This document shows, piece by piece, positions 44,292 to 52,652 of a stretch of DNA of 64,000 bases. The position numbers and the translations under genes were made by a program. The stretch spans positions 2,869,001-2,933,000 of the forward strand of contig NZ_JPOJ01000001.1 of the NCBI RefSeq assembly GCF_000733855.1, in the 5' to 3' direction. Every line of letters starts with the position of its first letter. Positions within the stretch are counted from its first letter, which is position 1. This DNA comes from Methylomicrobium agile. GTDB taxonomy: Bacteria > Pseudomonadota > Gammaproteobacteria > Methylococcales > Methylomonadaceae. The notes beneath the pieces were generated by a model. It was given only the letters and a program-made list of their open reading frames with translations, was not told where the DNA came from and did no database searches.

Positions 44292-46292
44292 ATGTTAATT
44301 TTAGGTATAACCGGTGGAATAGATTCGGTTTTCGAAACGGTGATGCTAGCTCATAGGGGCTTAGGGCATGATTCTGCCGCCGTATTGCTGGAAAACGGAA
44401 AAGTAGTTTCAGGCATTGAAGAAGAGAGAATAAGCCGAATCAAGCATACCAATAAACTATGCTCATCTGCTGTCAGTTTTTGTTTGCAGACAGCGCAAAA
44501 GACAATCGATGAACTGGATGCTATTGCAATTTACGCAGGTGAAGATTTTTTAAACGCTAAGCTCAAGGAATTGGGTATCCATACGCCTGAGTTAAATATT
44601 TTTACCAATATCAGGCATTTATATCAGATCTTATTCGAACGGGAGTTCGGCGTCTCGCTTAGTCAGGATATTTTTCAATTCGTACACCATCATCTTGCTC
44701 ATGCCGCCGCATCCTATTATTTGTCAGGCTTCGATAAAGCGTTGGTACTCACCATCGACGGGGAAGGCGACGATATTTCGGCAATGGTGGCAGATGCGAA
44801 CTGTAAAGACTTCAATGTACTGCGAACGAAGTCCGTTCCCGATTCCTTGGGGCATTTTTATTTAAAAGTCATCGCTTTTTTGGGTTACAAAGATTTCGAC
44901 GAATACAAAGTCATGGGCTTGGCCCCTTATGGGAATGCGTCCGTTTATCGGCAGAAGTTCAACTGCTTTTATGACTTACTGCCGGACGGCGAGTACACCA
45001 TCCATCAAGATCGTATTATGGAAATGTACGAACTATTGCAACCGAGAAGACGGGACGATCCGTTCACGCAAGTCCACATGGATATTGCAGCGGCATTGCA
45101 AGAAGCGTTAGAGACTATTGTTTTTCATATTCTGCGTCATTTTAAACATACGACCGGTCATACTTGTTTGGTAATCAGCGGCGGTGTCGGGCAAAACAGC
45201 AGCATGAACGGTAAGATTCTCTGTTCCGGTTTGTTTGAAGATGTTTTTCTGCCGTCTTTTGCCGGGGATTCGGGATGTGCTTATGGTGCGGCGGCTTATG
45301 TTACCCACAAGATGCAACCGGAGCTCCCTTTTATACGCGTTTCTCATGCTTATTGGGGAACGCCGATTCATGAGGATGAAGTCGGCAACGCTTTAGAGGC
45401 TTGGCGCGCATTTTTACAGATTGAAAAATTGCGGAACCGTTCCGAGCAAGTAGCCGATTTGATGATCGACGGCGCGGTGATCGGTTGGGTGCAAGGCCGT
45501 TCGGAATTCGGTCCCAGGGCTTTGGGCAACCGTAGTATTCTGGCCGATCCGCGCGTTGCTTCGCACAAGGAGACAATCAATGCGATGATCAAAATGCGTG
45601 AAGGTTATCGGCCGTTTGCGCCGTCGATTCTGGAAGAACGGGTGCGGGATTTCTTCGAAGTGCCGGGAGAACAGGCCGATTTTCCGTTCATGTCGTTCGT
45701 GCTGAACGTCAAACCGGAATGGCGCGAACAATTGCCCGCGATTACCCACGTAGACGGCAGCGCTAGGTTGCAAACCGTAAGCCGGGTCGGCAATCCGCGT
45801 TATTGGGAATTGATCGATGCGTTCGGCGGTAAAACCGGTATTCCAATTTTGTTGAACACCTCATTCAACAACAATGCCGAACCTATCGTCGACAGCATCG
45901 ACGATGCGGTGGTGTGTTATTTAACGTCCGGGCTGGATTACCTGGTCGTGGGCGATTATTTGGCCCGGAAAAAGGATTGGCAGCCGGAAGATTTGGCCAA
46001 CTTAATCGTTAGTTTGCCGAAAGCGGCGGTATTACGCAGGGAAGATCGCTATGTTAGCAATAGCGAACGCAGCTTCAGTTACGCGCTGTTGTGGAATTAC
46101 AATTTTTCCCGGCGTTATACATTGTCCGAAGTGGGGTACAAGATTTTGCAAGCGGCAGACGGAGAACAGCCTGTTGGCCAGCTTATGGATAGCTTGGGTT
46201 TTTTAAAGGAACAGCGAGCGCAGGTTTTGCAAGAATTGCCGGGATTGTGGTCGGATCGCTTACTGGTGTTGCGGCCCGATTCTAAACGATAG
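44292..46292 (+). CDS. O-carbamoyltransferase (NodU/CmcH/TobZ family)
   Basis: This 666-residue enzyme has an N-terminal Kae1-like domain (G-H-D-S-A-A-V-L-L, E-E-E-R-I-S-R-I-K-H, V-H-H-H-L-A-H-A-A with metal-binding His, L-T-I-D-G-E-G-D). A C-terminal YrdC-like part has G-R-S-E-F-G-P-R-A-L-G-N-R-S-I and L-N-T-S-F-N. These use carbamoyl phosphate and ATP to place a carbamoyl group on a hydroxyl. The last ~90 residues are an extra tail not usual in TobZ/CmcH. GGAG precedes the ATG. In this cluster the Ser side chain, a beta-hydroxyl or the terminal alcohol could be the acceptor. Confidence 0.88.
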   Translation: MLILGITGGIDSVFETVMLAHRGLGHDSAAVLLENGKVVSGIEEERISRIKHTNKLCSSAVSFCLQTAQKTIDELDAIAIYAGEDFLNAKLKELGIHTPELNIFTNIRHLYQILFEREFGVSLSQDIFQFVHHHLAHAAASYYLSGFDKALVLTIDGEGDDISAMVADANCKDFNVLRTKSVPDSLGHFYLKVIAFLGYKDFDEYKVMGLAPYGNASVYRQKFNCFYDLLPDGEYTIHQDRIMEMYELLQPRRRDDPFTQVHMDIAAALQEALETIVFHILRHFKHTTGHTCLVISGGVGQNSSMNGKILCSGLFEDVFLPSFAGDSGCAYGAAAYVTHKMQPELPFIRVSHAYWGTPIHEDEVGNALEAWRAFLQIEKLRNRSEQVADLMIDGAVIGWVQGRSEFGPRALGNRSILADPRVASHKETINAMIKMREGYRPFAPSILEERVRDFFEVPGEQADFPFMSFVLNVKPEWREQLPAITHVDGSARLQTVSRVGNPRYWELIDAFGGKTGIPILLNTSFNNNAEPIVDSIDDAVVCYLTSGLDYLVVGDYLARKKDWQPEDLANLIVSLPKAAVLRREDRYVSNSERSFSYALLWNYNFSRRYTLSEVGYKILQAADGEQPVGQLMDSLGFLKEQRAQVLQELPGLWSDRLLVLRPDSKR

Positions 46293-46365
46293 CGTTGTTG
46301 CCGGCAGGGCGCTAGTCGGTTGGATTTTAGCCGCAAGCATATTAATAATGTTGGAGTCAGAAAAA

Positions 46366-47342
46366 ATGGATGCTGCCGCAATTGAACGCAAAAGAAATAG
46401 GCTGTCCCGAGCTTATCAGTTGGTTTCCGAGTATAGGAATATTCGCAGTGGCTATATGTCGGACGATCATTTGCCGTCAAAATTGCAATACATTGCCGGG
46501 TTATCGGAATATCAATTTCTTCCTCATTATTTTGGACCTCCGCCTAGCTGGAGAATGCTGTTGCGGAAATTTGGCGGTAAGCGAACTTTACCCGATTTCT
46601 GTGTGATTGGGCCGATAAAAAGCGGCACCAGCGATTTGGCTGTCAACATCATGCTGCACCCCAACATAATGGCGCCACTATCCAAAGAGTTTTATATCCC
46701 CGATCCCGAGGATTGGCGAATATTTTATCCAACGGAGAGGCAGAAGAAAGAGTATGCTTCCCGTTATGGTTCGGCGCTTTCCCCATTTCTTGCGCCTTAT
46801 CTTCATTGGATGGAATTAACTTACAGACTATCGCAGGTGCAGCCGAATACAAAAATTGTGTTGATATTAAGAGACTCGGTAAAACGCGTCTTTTCACACT
46901 GGAAGTGGGAGGTGTTTATGTCGGGCAAGAAACGTGCGAGCGAACTGCCGTTTTTAGCATCGTTTCCGGCTTATGTTGATAGAGCGCTCAACGTATTTCC
47001 GGAATATCCGATGCATATGGCCAGAGCCTGCGGTTTTAACGTGTTGCAGACGAGTATTTACTGGAAAGCCGTGAGTTACTGGATGGAATGTTTTGGTCGA
47101 GAGAATGTCCTGGTGTTGGATGTGGCAGATTATTTTTTGATAGCAATAGTTTTTTAAATAAAATTTATGAATTCGTTGGTTTGCCAAGTTTTGAGTGTCC
47201 TGCATCCAATAACAGAATAAATGAGAATCCTATTGTATTGCCTCCGCCGGACGAAGAAAGTTTATCTAAACTTAGTGAGTTTTTTAAACCCTATAATGAA
47301 AAGCTTTGGCTGCTATTAGGGAAAGAATTCGACTGGAGTTGA
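46366..47342 (+). pseudogene. Second sulfotransferase, broken by a one-base frameshift
   Basis: The N-terminal frame (46366 to stop 47157) has the PAPS loop I-G-P-I-K-S-G-T-S-D-L and the 3'-phosphate site L-I-L-R-D-S-V-K-R-V-F-S-H. At 47134-47139 a run of six T shifts the frame. The +1 frame continues with D-S-N-S-F-L-N-K-I-Y-E-F-V-G-L-P and P-Y-N-E-K-L-W-L-L-L-G, the normal sulfotransferase C-terminus, to TGA 47342. Seven T would restore a single ~326-residue protein. It may be a true pseudogene, a sequencing error or slippery expression. I start at ATG 46366 (GGAG 9 nt upstream), not 46348. Confidence 0.75.
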
Positions 47343-47540
47343 ATGAAAACGCATTTTGCAAATTTCATTATCCACCGATGGATCGAATTCAACCTGTCAC
47401 ACCTTGCTTCATCTACCCATTGTAATGGTCAACAAAAACCGGACACCTATTCATGCAGTGCTTCTATAAAATTCCCGTTCGAATTCGATCGTTTTGCCGA
47501 ACCGGCCGGTCTGAAGAAGGGATATTACAATTCATCAATA

Positions 47541-47559
47541 TGACGTACAATGTACGTCA
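47541..47559. promoter_or_regulatory. 19-bp perfect palindromic operator
   Basis: TGACGTACA - A - TGTACGTCA is a perfect 9-bp inverted repeat with a one-base centre. It lies 32 bp before the start of a truncated DUF1778-like antitoxin frame that is preceded by GGAGG. This is the usual place and form for autoregulation by ribbon-helix-helix antitoxins. Confidence 0.6.
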
Positions 47560-47590
47560 ATATTAAGAATGTGACCCAGGAGGTTTTGCC

Positions 47591-47680
47591 ATGCCCAGCA
47601 AAAAAGCGAAGACCGCACCAGACCCCGTGCGCGTGGAAAGACTGGGTTTCCGTCTGGATGGACAAAGCAACCGCCGATAG
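47591..47680 (+). pseudogene. Truncated DUF1778 (TacA-like) antitoxin remnant
   Basis: A 29-codon frame begins at ATG 47591 after a good GGAGG site. It encodes K-K-A-K then P-V-R-V-E-R-L-G-F-R-L-D, which resembles the first residues of DUF1778 antitoxins (partners of GNAT toxins such as TacT). It then drifts and stops at TAG 47678-47680. The helical part that binds toxin is missing, and no GNAT toxin gene follows. It is therefore a decayed toxin-antitoxin locus. Confidence 0.5.
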
Positions 47681-47843
47681 AGCCCGTTTCTGAGCCAAAG
47701 CCACCTGGATGTGGGATAGTGGTGTGCCCTCGGCCCCATTCTCAATTAATGGGGTTTCTGGCCGATGTGATCGGGCTGTTCTCAATTAAAGCGGGCTCGT
47801 TCTCATTGAATGTGAGCCAAAGCCCCCGGATATTCTCAACCCT

Positions 47844-47979
47844 GTAGGTCGGGCAACCGCTTTATCGTTGCCCGACGATCATGTGGCGATCCTGCTTCGG
47901 AATATTGCGCGGGTCTGAAACCCTGCCATCTTTCAAGGCCTTGGAAATGTCGGGCGCAAAAAGCGCGTGCCCGACCTAC
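47844..47979. repeat. REP pair, family D
   Basis: The left unit is GTAG followed by hairpin GTCGGGCAAC...GTTGCCCGAC (stem 47848-47857 with 47867-47876). The right unit is hairpin GTCGGGC...GTGCCCGAC ending in CTAC (47949-47979). The two units are in inverted orientation with GTAG heads pointing outward, as in a BIME. Confidence 0.75.
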
Positions 47980-48185
47980 ACAACTAAAGGGCTACCCCTT
48001 TCAGTGGGAAATGGGGGCCGATAATTTGCTGTTGGTTTCCATTAGGAACAGGGTTCTGGGATGTGCAGTAGGGGCATTGGACATTTTCATTCCTTAAACA
48101 AGGCGGTATTAGCTGGGCAAAAGCGATACCAGATATGTTAATCAGCGAAGCCCAATTATTCTCCGAGCTATTTATTGTTGCAGCT

Positions 48186-48631
48186 AATGTCAAAAAGCCC
48201 TACAGTTAAGAGAAATCGACGTTGAAGTTGGTAATTTATCGACTGACCTACTACATGGTACAGCTGGGTTAAGCTATCTGCGATATGATTCCCCGCTGGA
48301 TGGCAAGGCCCTTGAGCTACTCCGGATGACCACCCCAGACGAAAGCATGAAAAATATGAGGGAGATGGACAATGCCAAACAGATTCAAAATTTGAAGAAA
48401 CTTGGTGAGGAGGTTGTTCGTCGGCTTATGGCGACCTTTCACCTACTGCAGGCGTTTGGCTCACCTCTTTATCGTCTTCAATTAGCTCTAATGAGGCCGT
48501 ACGATGACTTGGAACACTGTATTACAGATGAACCATCCCACAGGAAGCGGTACAAACAACGTTTGTCTAAAAGATACCGTTCCAGGGCTCGGCCGTCCCA
48601 TTCATATCCACTTGCTTTCATGCCAGCCTAG
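48186..48631 (+). pseudogene. C-terminal remnant of a patatin-like phospholipase
   Basis: The open frame has no proper start (in-frame TAA just upstream) and encodes ~148 residues. L-S-Y-L-R-Y-D-S-P-L-D-G-K-A-L-E-L-L and M-R-E-M-D-N-A-K-Q-I-Q-N-L-K-K-L-G-E-E-V resemble the C-terminal region of patatin/CapV-type phospholipases. The catalytic G-x-S-x-G and D-G-A/G parts are missing, presumably deleted with the scar on its left. Its 3' end overlaps the start of the TIR gene. It may be the relic of a defence effector that was co-transcribed with the TIR gene. Confidence 0.5.
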
Positions 48632-49775
48632 CGTCGAGTTAAAAACCGTCGCTGTCTTTAATTCCATTAAGACTCAGCTGAGCCTTCCGGTTGGAACCAG
48701 TCCGTGTGGTGGTCCGGGAGCGCGAGGGAGATGGGAAGACGGAATGAGTTGTATGGCTTGGAGGGAGCCCTCGTGCCAACATATCCTCGTTTTGATGACC
48801 GATGGTACTTCGCTGAACAATCATGTTGAGCAGTTTGCTCTGGATTGGAAACAGCAGGCAGGAATAAACGGTATCATCATTCCGGTTCTGCCTCCTAGTG
48901 CAGGTGGGTTTTCTCTACCGAAGAGCCTTCAAAGCATGAACCGACTGGCTGATGTGGGTAACGCCGCCTGGCTTGCCACCGATATTCTACGTTGGATCCA
49001 AGTGGGAGCAGAACGAAAGCTTTTCTTAAGCTATCGCCGTGACGACACCAAGAGTCTTGCTGACCAGATCCACCATGCTCTAGTTCAGCGTGGCTATCGC
49101 GTGTATCTTGACAGATTCTCGGGAACGCCAGGCCGCTTTTTCCCACAGGAAATTGCCGAGGAACTAGCAGACAAAGGATGTGTACTGCTGCTTGAGAGTC
49201 CAAACTTGGCTAAGTCCCGCTGGACTAGATGGGAGATTGCCTTTGCGCGCCATTATCACCTAGGCCTGATGGCATTGAATGTAGACGGTGCTCCACCCCT
49301 TCCTGCTGGCCCTCAGTCGCCAGATCGCATGAATGTTAGAACCCAACCATCCTCTGAGGAACTTTCTATCTCAGACTTAGGGACTGTTATTGACTTTATC
49401 GCTCGGCGTTACACTATCAACTCCATTGCTCGTCGAGTCTTTTATGAAGAATTATTGCGGAAAACCTCTCAGTCAGAAGGGGTTGGATTCCAGGAACTAG
49501 GGAATGGAACATATGCTCTCTCCGCTCACGGTAAAACAGCTCTCGTCTATCCCAGTGGAAGACCAGGAAATTTGTCCGAATTGCACAATACCGCTGTAAC
49601 CTCTTCTTTTACAAGTACTTTTGATTTTAGAATTTTAGCCGGACAGCACCAGCATCTTCCACCACGGGCGAATCAGGAACTCGACTGGCTCGCTCATCTG
49701 GCCATTGTTCTGCTTCGCGGACCATATCAGTTACCCGGTTCAATCCATGACTTCGCCAATGGTGTAAACCCATGA
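48528..49775 (+). CDS. TIR-domain protein with unknown N- and C-terminal domains
   Basis: This ~415-residue protein has three parts. Residues ~1-155 include H-I-H-L-L-S-C-Q-P-S and H-I-L-V-L-M-T-D-G-T, an unrecognised alpha/beta domain. A TIR domain follows at ~165-260: K-L-F-L-S-Y-R-R-D-D, V-Y-L-D-R-F-S-G-T-P-G, and S-R-W-T-R-W-E-I-A with the candidate NADase Glu. The C-terminal ~150 residues are unassigned. Bacterial TIR domains commonly cleave NAD+ or make cyclic-ADPR signals in anti-phage defence. I take ATG 48528; ATG 48504 is possible and neither has a clear Shine-Dalgarno. It overlaps the next gene by ATGA. Confidence 0.7.
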   Translation: MNHPTGSGTNNVCLKDTVPGLGRPIHIHLLSCQPSVELKTVAVFNSIKTQLSLPVGTSPCGGPGARGRWEDGMSCMAWREPSCQHILVLMTDGTSLNNHVEQFALDWKQQAGINGIIIPVLPPSAGGFSLPKSLQSMNRLADVGNAAWLATDILRWIQVGAERKLFLSYRRDDTKSLADQIHHALVQRGYRVYLDRFSGTPGRFFPQEIAEELADKGCVLLLESPNLAKSRWTRWEIAFARHYHLGLMALNVDGAPPLPAGPQSPDRMNVRTQPSSEELSISDLGTVIDFIARRYTINSIARRVFYEELLRKTSQSEGVGFQELGNGTYALSAHGKTALVYPSGRPGNLSELHNTAVTSSFTSTFDFRILAGQHQHLPPRANQELDWLAHLAIVLLRGPYQLPGSIHDFANGVNP

Positions 49776-50542
49776 ATTCTCTAATGATTCTAGTAGGACC
49801 TGATGCAGACGCTGATCCTTACTTAATGGATCTTGCCTCTGTTGCAGCCGGATTGGCCGTTGAGTCCAAGCGTCGAATCCTGTTTGTCGGAACATCCCAA
49901 ACTGTGTTGGCTGTGGGGACAGCAATCGTCGGGTATCAGCAAGAGCGAACAGTAGAAGGAGGAGAGCGCTTTCCATCGCCAATTGTGCTGGCCGGAGTGG
50001 TTCGTAATGTTTTCGATACCCCGGATCCGTTGTATCGGGATCCTGAATTCAGCAAAGAGACGCCATATGATGAGGGTGGCTTGCTTTCAGAACTGGTTGA
50101 TTTGGGTATCATGGACCTTGATAGCGGAATGGAAAAGAGGATTATCCCTAAGTCACTCGAATCTTTAGATGATCAATTAGATGATTTTCTAAAACGGGAG
50201 AAACCTTCTCAGATACTTGCTATTGGTAAGATCTCAAGGAAAATCCTTGAACGTCTGTCTCATAATGCCATGGAATCGAATATGCGTCTGGGAGTTATCG
50301 GTGTTGTTGGCCAGGCCCCTAAAGGTGCTGAGGTGCTTTTCAGTGAGATCGCAGAGTCCAAGCTGGATGGGGTTCCAATCCGAGGTGTAGAACAGAGTGA
50401 GGAGAGGAATCAAGGTGAAACCGCCTCGGAACCTCTGATTGAGGCGGCTAAAAACGCAGTTCGGGAGGCTGGGCTAAGTTATGCGGTGACCGAATGGGTG
50501 CTGGGAACGAGACAAAGCGATGAGGAAGCCTCCGACTACTAA
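49772..50542 (+). CDS. Unknown Rossmann-like partner of the TIR protein
   Basis: This 256-residue protein is unrecognised. Visible features: M-I-L-V-G-P-D-A-D-A-D-P at the N-terminus, R-I-L-F-V-G-T-S-Q-T-V-L (a strand-loop-helix like a nucleotide-binding fold), and later I-L-A-I-G-K-I-S-R-K-I-L and G-V-I-G-V-V-G-Q-A-P-K-G. The last 50 residues are polar and acidic. It starts within the stop codon of the TIR gene, so the two are translated together. A sensor or nucleotide-handling partner of the TIR enzyme is possible but unproven. Confidence 0.55.
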   Translation: MNSLMILVGPDADADPYLMDLASVAAGLAVESKRRILFVGTSQTVLAVGTAIVGYQQERTVEGGERFPSPIVLAGVVRNVFDTPDPLYRDPEFSKETPYDEGGLLSELVDLGIMDLDSGMEKRIIPKSLESLDDQLDDFLKREKPSQILAIGKISRKILERLSHNAMESNMRLGVIGVVGQAPKGAEVLFSEIAESKLDGVPIRGVEQSEERNQGETASEPLIEAAKNAVREAGLSYAVTEWVLGTRQSDEEASDY

Positions 50543-50685
50543 GAAAGCGGTCGTTCTTGAGGCGGGTATTTTCTCTAATGAACGCCCGATAAGGTCGAGT
50601 TGCACGCATAGGTTGCCCGTCAGGTTTCAGAATGAAGCGGTCATTCGAATGGCAAGGCTGCAGAACAATCAACGGCAACTTATGG

Positions 50686-50711
50686 CCGTTATGCAAAGCT
50701 TTGCATAACGG
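50686..50711. repeat. 26-bp perfect palindrome at the prophage junction
   Basis: CCGTTATGCAAAG followed by CTTTGCATAACGG is a perfect 13-bp inverted repeat with no spacer. It lies between the TIR operon and the first surviving codon of a Mu-like portal fragment. It could be a recombination or insertion scar, or a protein-binding site. Confidence 0.6.
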
Positions 50712-51083
50712 TCAAAACCCGACACTAATACCTCTACCTCCACGAATGACCCGGTAGCCCTGGCAAACCGTGCGCCCGCCCGGCCGGATAACGCCGGGCG
50801 GAAGGCCGATAATCCGGCCGCGCAATTTGCCGAAGCCCGTCCGCTCGACGATCCGCCGGGCGAAATGGTGGATCTGTTGGAGCGCGCCGCGCAGCCGGCG
50901 GTCGATGGGCTGATGGAGGCGGTGCGCGGCGTGCTGCATTCGTCCGCGGACCTGCTCGAAGTGCGGGAGCGGCTGGCGGAGATCTTTCCGGCCTGGGACA
51001 AAGAAGCGCTGGCGGCGGTGTTTGCCGAGGCGTTTTTAGCGGCGGAGTTGGCCGGCCGGGGCGATGTGAACGAGGGGCGTTGA
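50712..51083 (+). pseudogene. Mu-like portal protein (gp29/DUF935) C-terminal fragment
   Basis: The frame is open from the palindrome. Its last ~75 residues, L-L-E-R-A-A-Q-P-A-V-D-G-L-M and V-R-E-R-L-A-E-I-F-P, A-F-L-A-A-E-L-A-G-R, match the C-terminal region of DUF935 portal proteins of Mu-like phages. The rest of the portal (about 400 residues) is absent. GC-rich codon use contrasts with the TIR operon on its left. Confidence 0.6.
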
Positions 51084-51108
51084 TGACGACGCGTCCGAGT
51101 CTGCGGTA

Positions 51109-51732
51109 ATGGGCGTCCGGTACGGCTCGCTGCCGTTCAAGGAACAAATTGCCTTTTGGCGCGCCAAAGAGCTGGTCCCGACCGAGCGCTGGAACGATCG
51201 GGTTCGCGAGCAGCACGATACGGCGTTTACCGTCGCCGGGGCCATGCAGGCCGATCTGCTGAGCGATCTGCACCAGGCGGTGACCAAGGCCATCGAGCAA
51301 GGCACCACGCTGGCCGAGTTTACCCGCGATTTCGAAGCGATCGTGGCGGCCCGCGGCTGGACGGGCTGGACCGGCGAAGACACCATATCGGAAGGATTGC
51401 ACGAGGTATTGGCGCGGCAGACGTATCCCGAGCTGTTGCGTGCCTTGGGCCGCGAGCCGGCGCATTGGGCCGATATTCGCGCCAAAGGCTTTTCGTATCC
51501 GAAGACGGTCGGGCGGTTCCATGCGTTGCTGCAGCGGCTGGGCTTGATGGACAGCGATTACGTGCTGAAGGCGCACGCACTGACCCGGTTACGTTATCTT
51601 GATATGACGGCGACGCCGACCGAACTGAATGGTAAACTCAGGGACATATTGGCATTTTTAAGTCAGCAGGATGCCAATCTTATTGCGCTACAGTTGCTGG
51701 CTATATCCGAAGGTCGGGATTTTTATGAGTGA
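51109..51732 (+). CDS. Mu gpF-like head morphogenesis protein, chimeric
   Basis: In this 207-residue protein, residues 1-88 (Y-G-S-L-P-F-K-E-Q-I-A-F-W-R, D-L-H-Q-A-V-T-K-A-I-E-Q-G-T-T-L, A-A-R-G-W-T-G-W-T-G-E) match the N-terminal region of Mu gpF-type minor head proteins. The following ~118 residues (from T-I-S-E-G-L-H-E-V) do not look like gpF and are unrecognised (S-Y-P-K-T-V-G-R-F-H-A-L-L). The normal gpF C-terminus is missing, so this is either a deletion fusion or a head protein carrying a cargo domain. It overlaps the next small gene. Confidence 0.55.
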   Translation: MGVRYGSLPFKEQIAFWRAKELVPTERWNDRVREQHDTAFTVAGAMQADLLSDLHQAVTKAIEQGTTLAEFTRDFEAIVAARGWTGWTGEDTISEGLHEVLARQTYPELLRALGREPAHWADIRAKGFSYPKTVGRFHALLQRLGLMDSDYVLKAHALTRLRYLDMTATPTELNGKLRDILAFLSQQDANLIALQLLAISEGRDFYE

Positions 51733-51991
51733 AACATTATTTGATCCACCCCATAACGCAACACCATCTGAAGCGGCGCAAGTACGATCGCGCTATGTGT
51801 CTATGCCTCTGGATGAGGTCCGTGCTTGGGAGGCAAAGCTGCCGCACGATGCCAGGATGACAACCATTTATGAGCTGTATGCGTTGCGCGGCGATACCGT
51901 TCAGATGCAGGCAACGCGTGAGCGCATCGAAGATCCCGTTTGGCGGTACGAGGTAGGATACCGCGATGTTTTTCCCACCAGTTATTTTTAG
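51725..51991 (+). CDS. Small protein of unknown function in prophage remnant
   Basis: This 88-residue acidic protein has no recognised family. Visible features: S-E-A-A-Q-V-R-S-R-Y-V-S-M-P-L-D-E-V-R-A-W and W-R-Y-E-V-G-Y-R-D-V-F-P. Its ATG (AAGG ~12 nt upstream) overlaps the end of the chimeric gpF-like gene, so the pair is translationally coupled. If the unusual C-terminal domain of that protein is a toxin, this could be its immunity partner; that is speculation. Confidence 0.45.
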   Translation: MSETLFDPPHNATPSEAAQVRSRYVSMPLDEVRAWEAKLPHDARMTTIYELYALRGDTVQMQATRERIEDPVWRYEVGYRDVFPTSYF

Positions 51992-52005
51992 GGGATATAG
52001 CGGTT

Positions 52006-52446
52006 ATGGCCGACGCCTTTATTGAAGTTGAATTCGACGACCGCGCGGTGCAGCAGCTGTTGCGGCGCTTGGTCGATCTGACGGGCGATTTGGAGCCCGC
52101 TTTCGCGAATATCGGCGAATATTTGACGAGAAGCCATGACGAACGCTTTGGTCGACAGGTTGCGCCGGACGGCGAGCCGTGGGCGGAGTTGCTACCCAGC
52201 TACCAGGCGCGCAAGCCGAAAAACCAGGACAAGATCTTGACGCTGGAGGGCAATTTGCGCGGAACGCTGCATTATGAAGTCTCGGCCGATCAGCTGTTGT
52301 TCGGGACGGGTTCGAAGTACGGCGCCACGCACCAATACGGCGATCCGCGCCGGCATATTCCGGAGCGGCCGTTTTTGGGCCTATCGGATGACGATCGGGA
52401 TGAGATTCTGGACATCATTCGCGATCATATCCAGGCCGCGCTGTGA
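52006..52446 (+). CDS. Phage virion morphogenesis protein (Mu gpG-like)
   Basis: In this 146-residue protein, I-E-V-E-F-D-D-R-A-V-Q-Q-L-L-R-R-L, R-S-H-D-E-R-F-G-R-Q-V-A-P-D-G-E-P-W and I-P-E-R-P-F-L-G-L-S match the phage virion morphogenesis/tail completion family (Mu gpG type), which follows gpF in Mu-like phages. The family length is normal, so this gene looks intact. I start at ATG 52006 (AGGGG upstream). It is the last phage gene; the rest of the phage is missing. Confidence 0.7.
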   Translation: MADAFIEVEFDDRAVQQLLRRLVDLTGDLEPAFANIGEYLTRSHDERFGRQVAPDGEPWAELLPSYQARKPKNQDKILTLEGNLRGTLHYEVSADQLLFGTGSKYGATHQYGDPRRHIPERPFLGLSDDDRDEILDIIRDHIQAAL

Positions 52447-52652
52447 GTTCTTCTATGTCTATGGAGGCGAGCGAGGCAAGGGCTGTTTTTGATCCGGGCT
52501 TGGTTCACTTCCTGAAAACCCAGCGTTTTGGGGATCGAATGCGCTGATTTTTTTATTTTCGCTCTGCGCAAATTATTTTTATTTTTCGTTCCGTTTTATC
52601 CCTCTTCATTTCGTTTCATTTCCATTTATCTCGCTTTTCCCCTTTCATTTAT
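52447..52652. other. Pyrimidine-rich spacer
   Basis: From about 52545 to 52655 the plus strand is strongly T/C-rich, with short repeats of TTTCATTT and TTTATCTCG-like units. No gene or clear hairpin is seen. It separates the phage remnant from the convergent ABC-exporter operon. Confidence 0.4.

Larger units (their letters stand above)
47343..48185. other. Gene-free scar: IS ends, REP pair and toxin-antitoxin remnant
   Basis: No intact gene is present. At 47425-47450 GGTCAACAAAAACCGGACAC resembles a terminal repeat of IS3-type elements. 47541-47680 holds an operator and truncated antitoxin. At 47735-47835 TTCTCAATTAA recurs twice (a third copy is decayed), as in ends of some insertion sequences. 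A REP pair lies at 47844-47979. Around 48040-48110 a minus-strand C-P-Y-C-T-S-Q-N zinc-ribbon-like fragment could be a transposase N-terminus. Confidence 0.5.
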
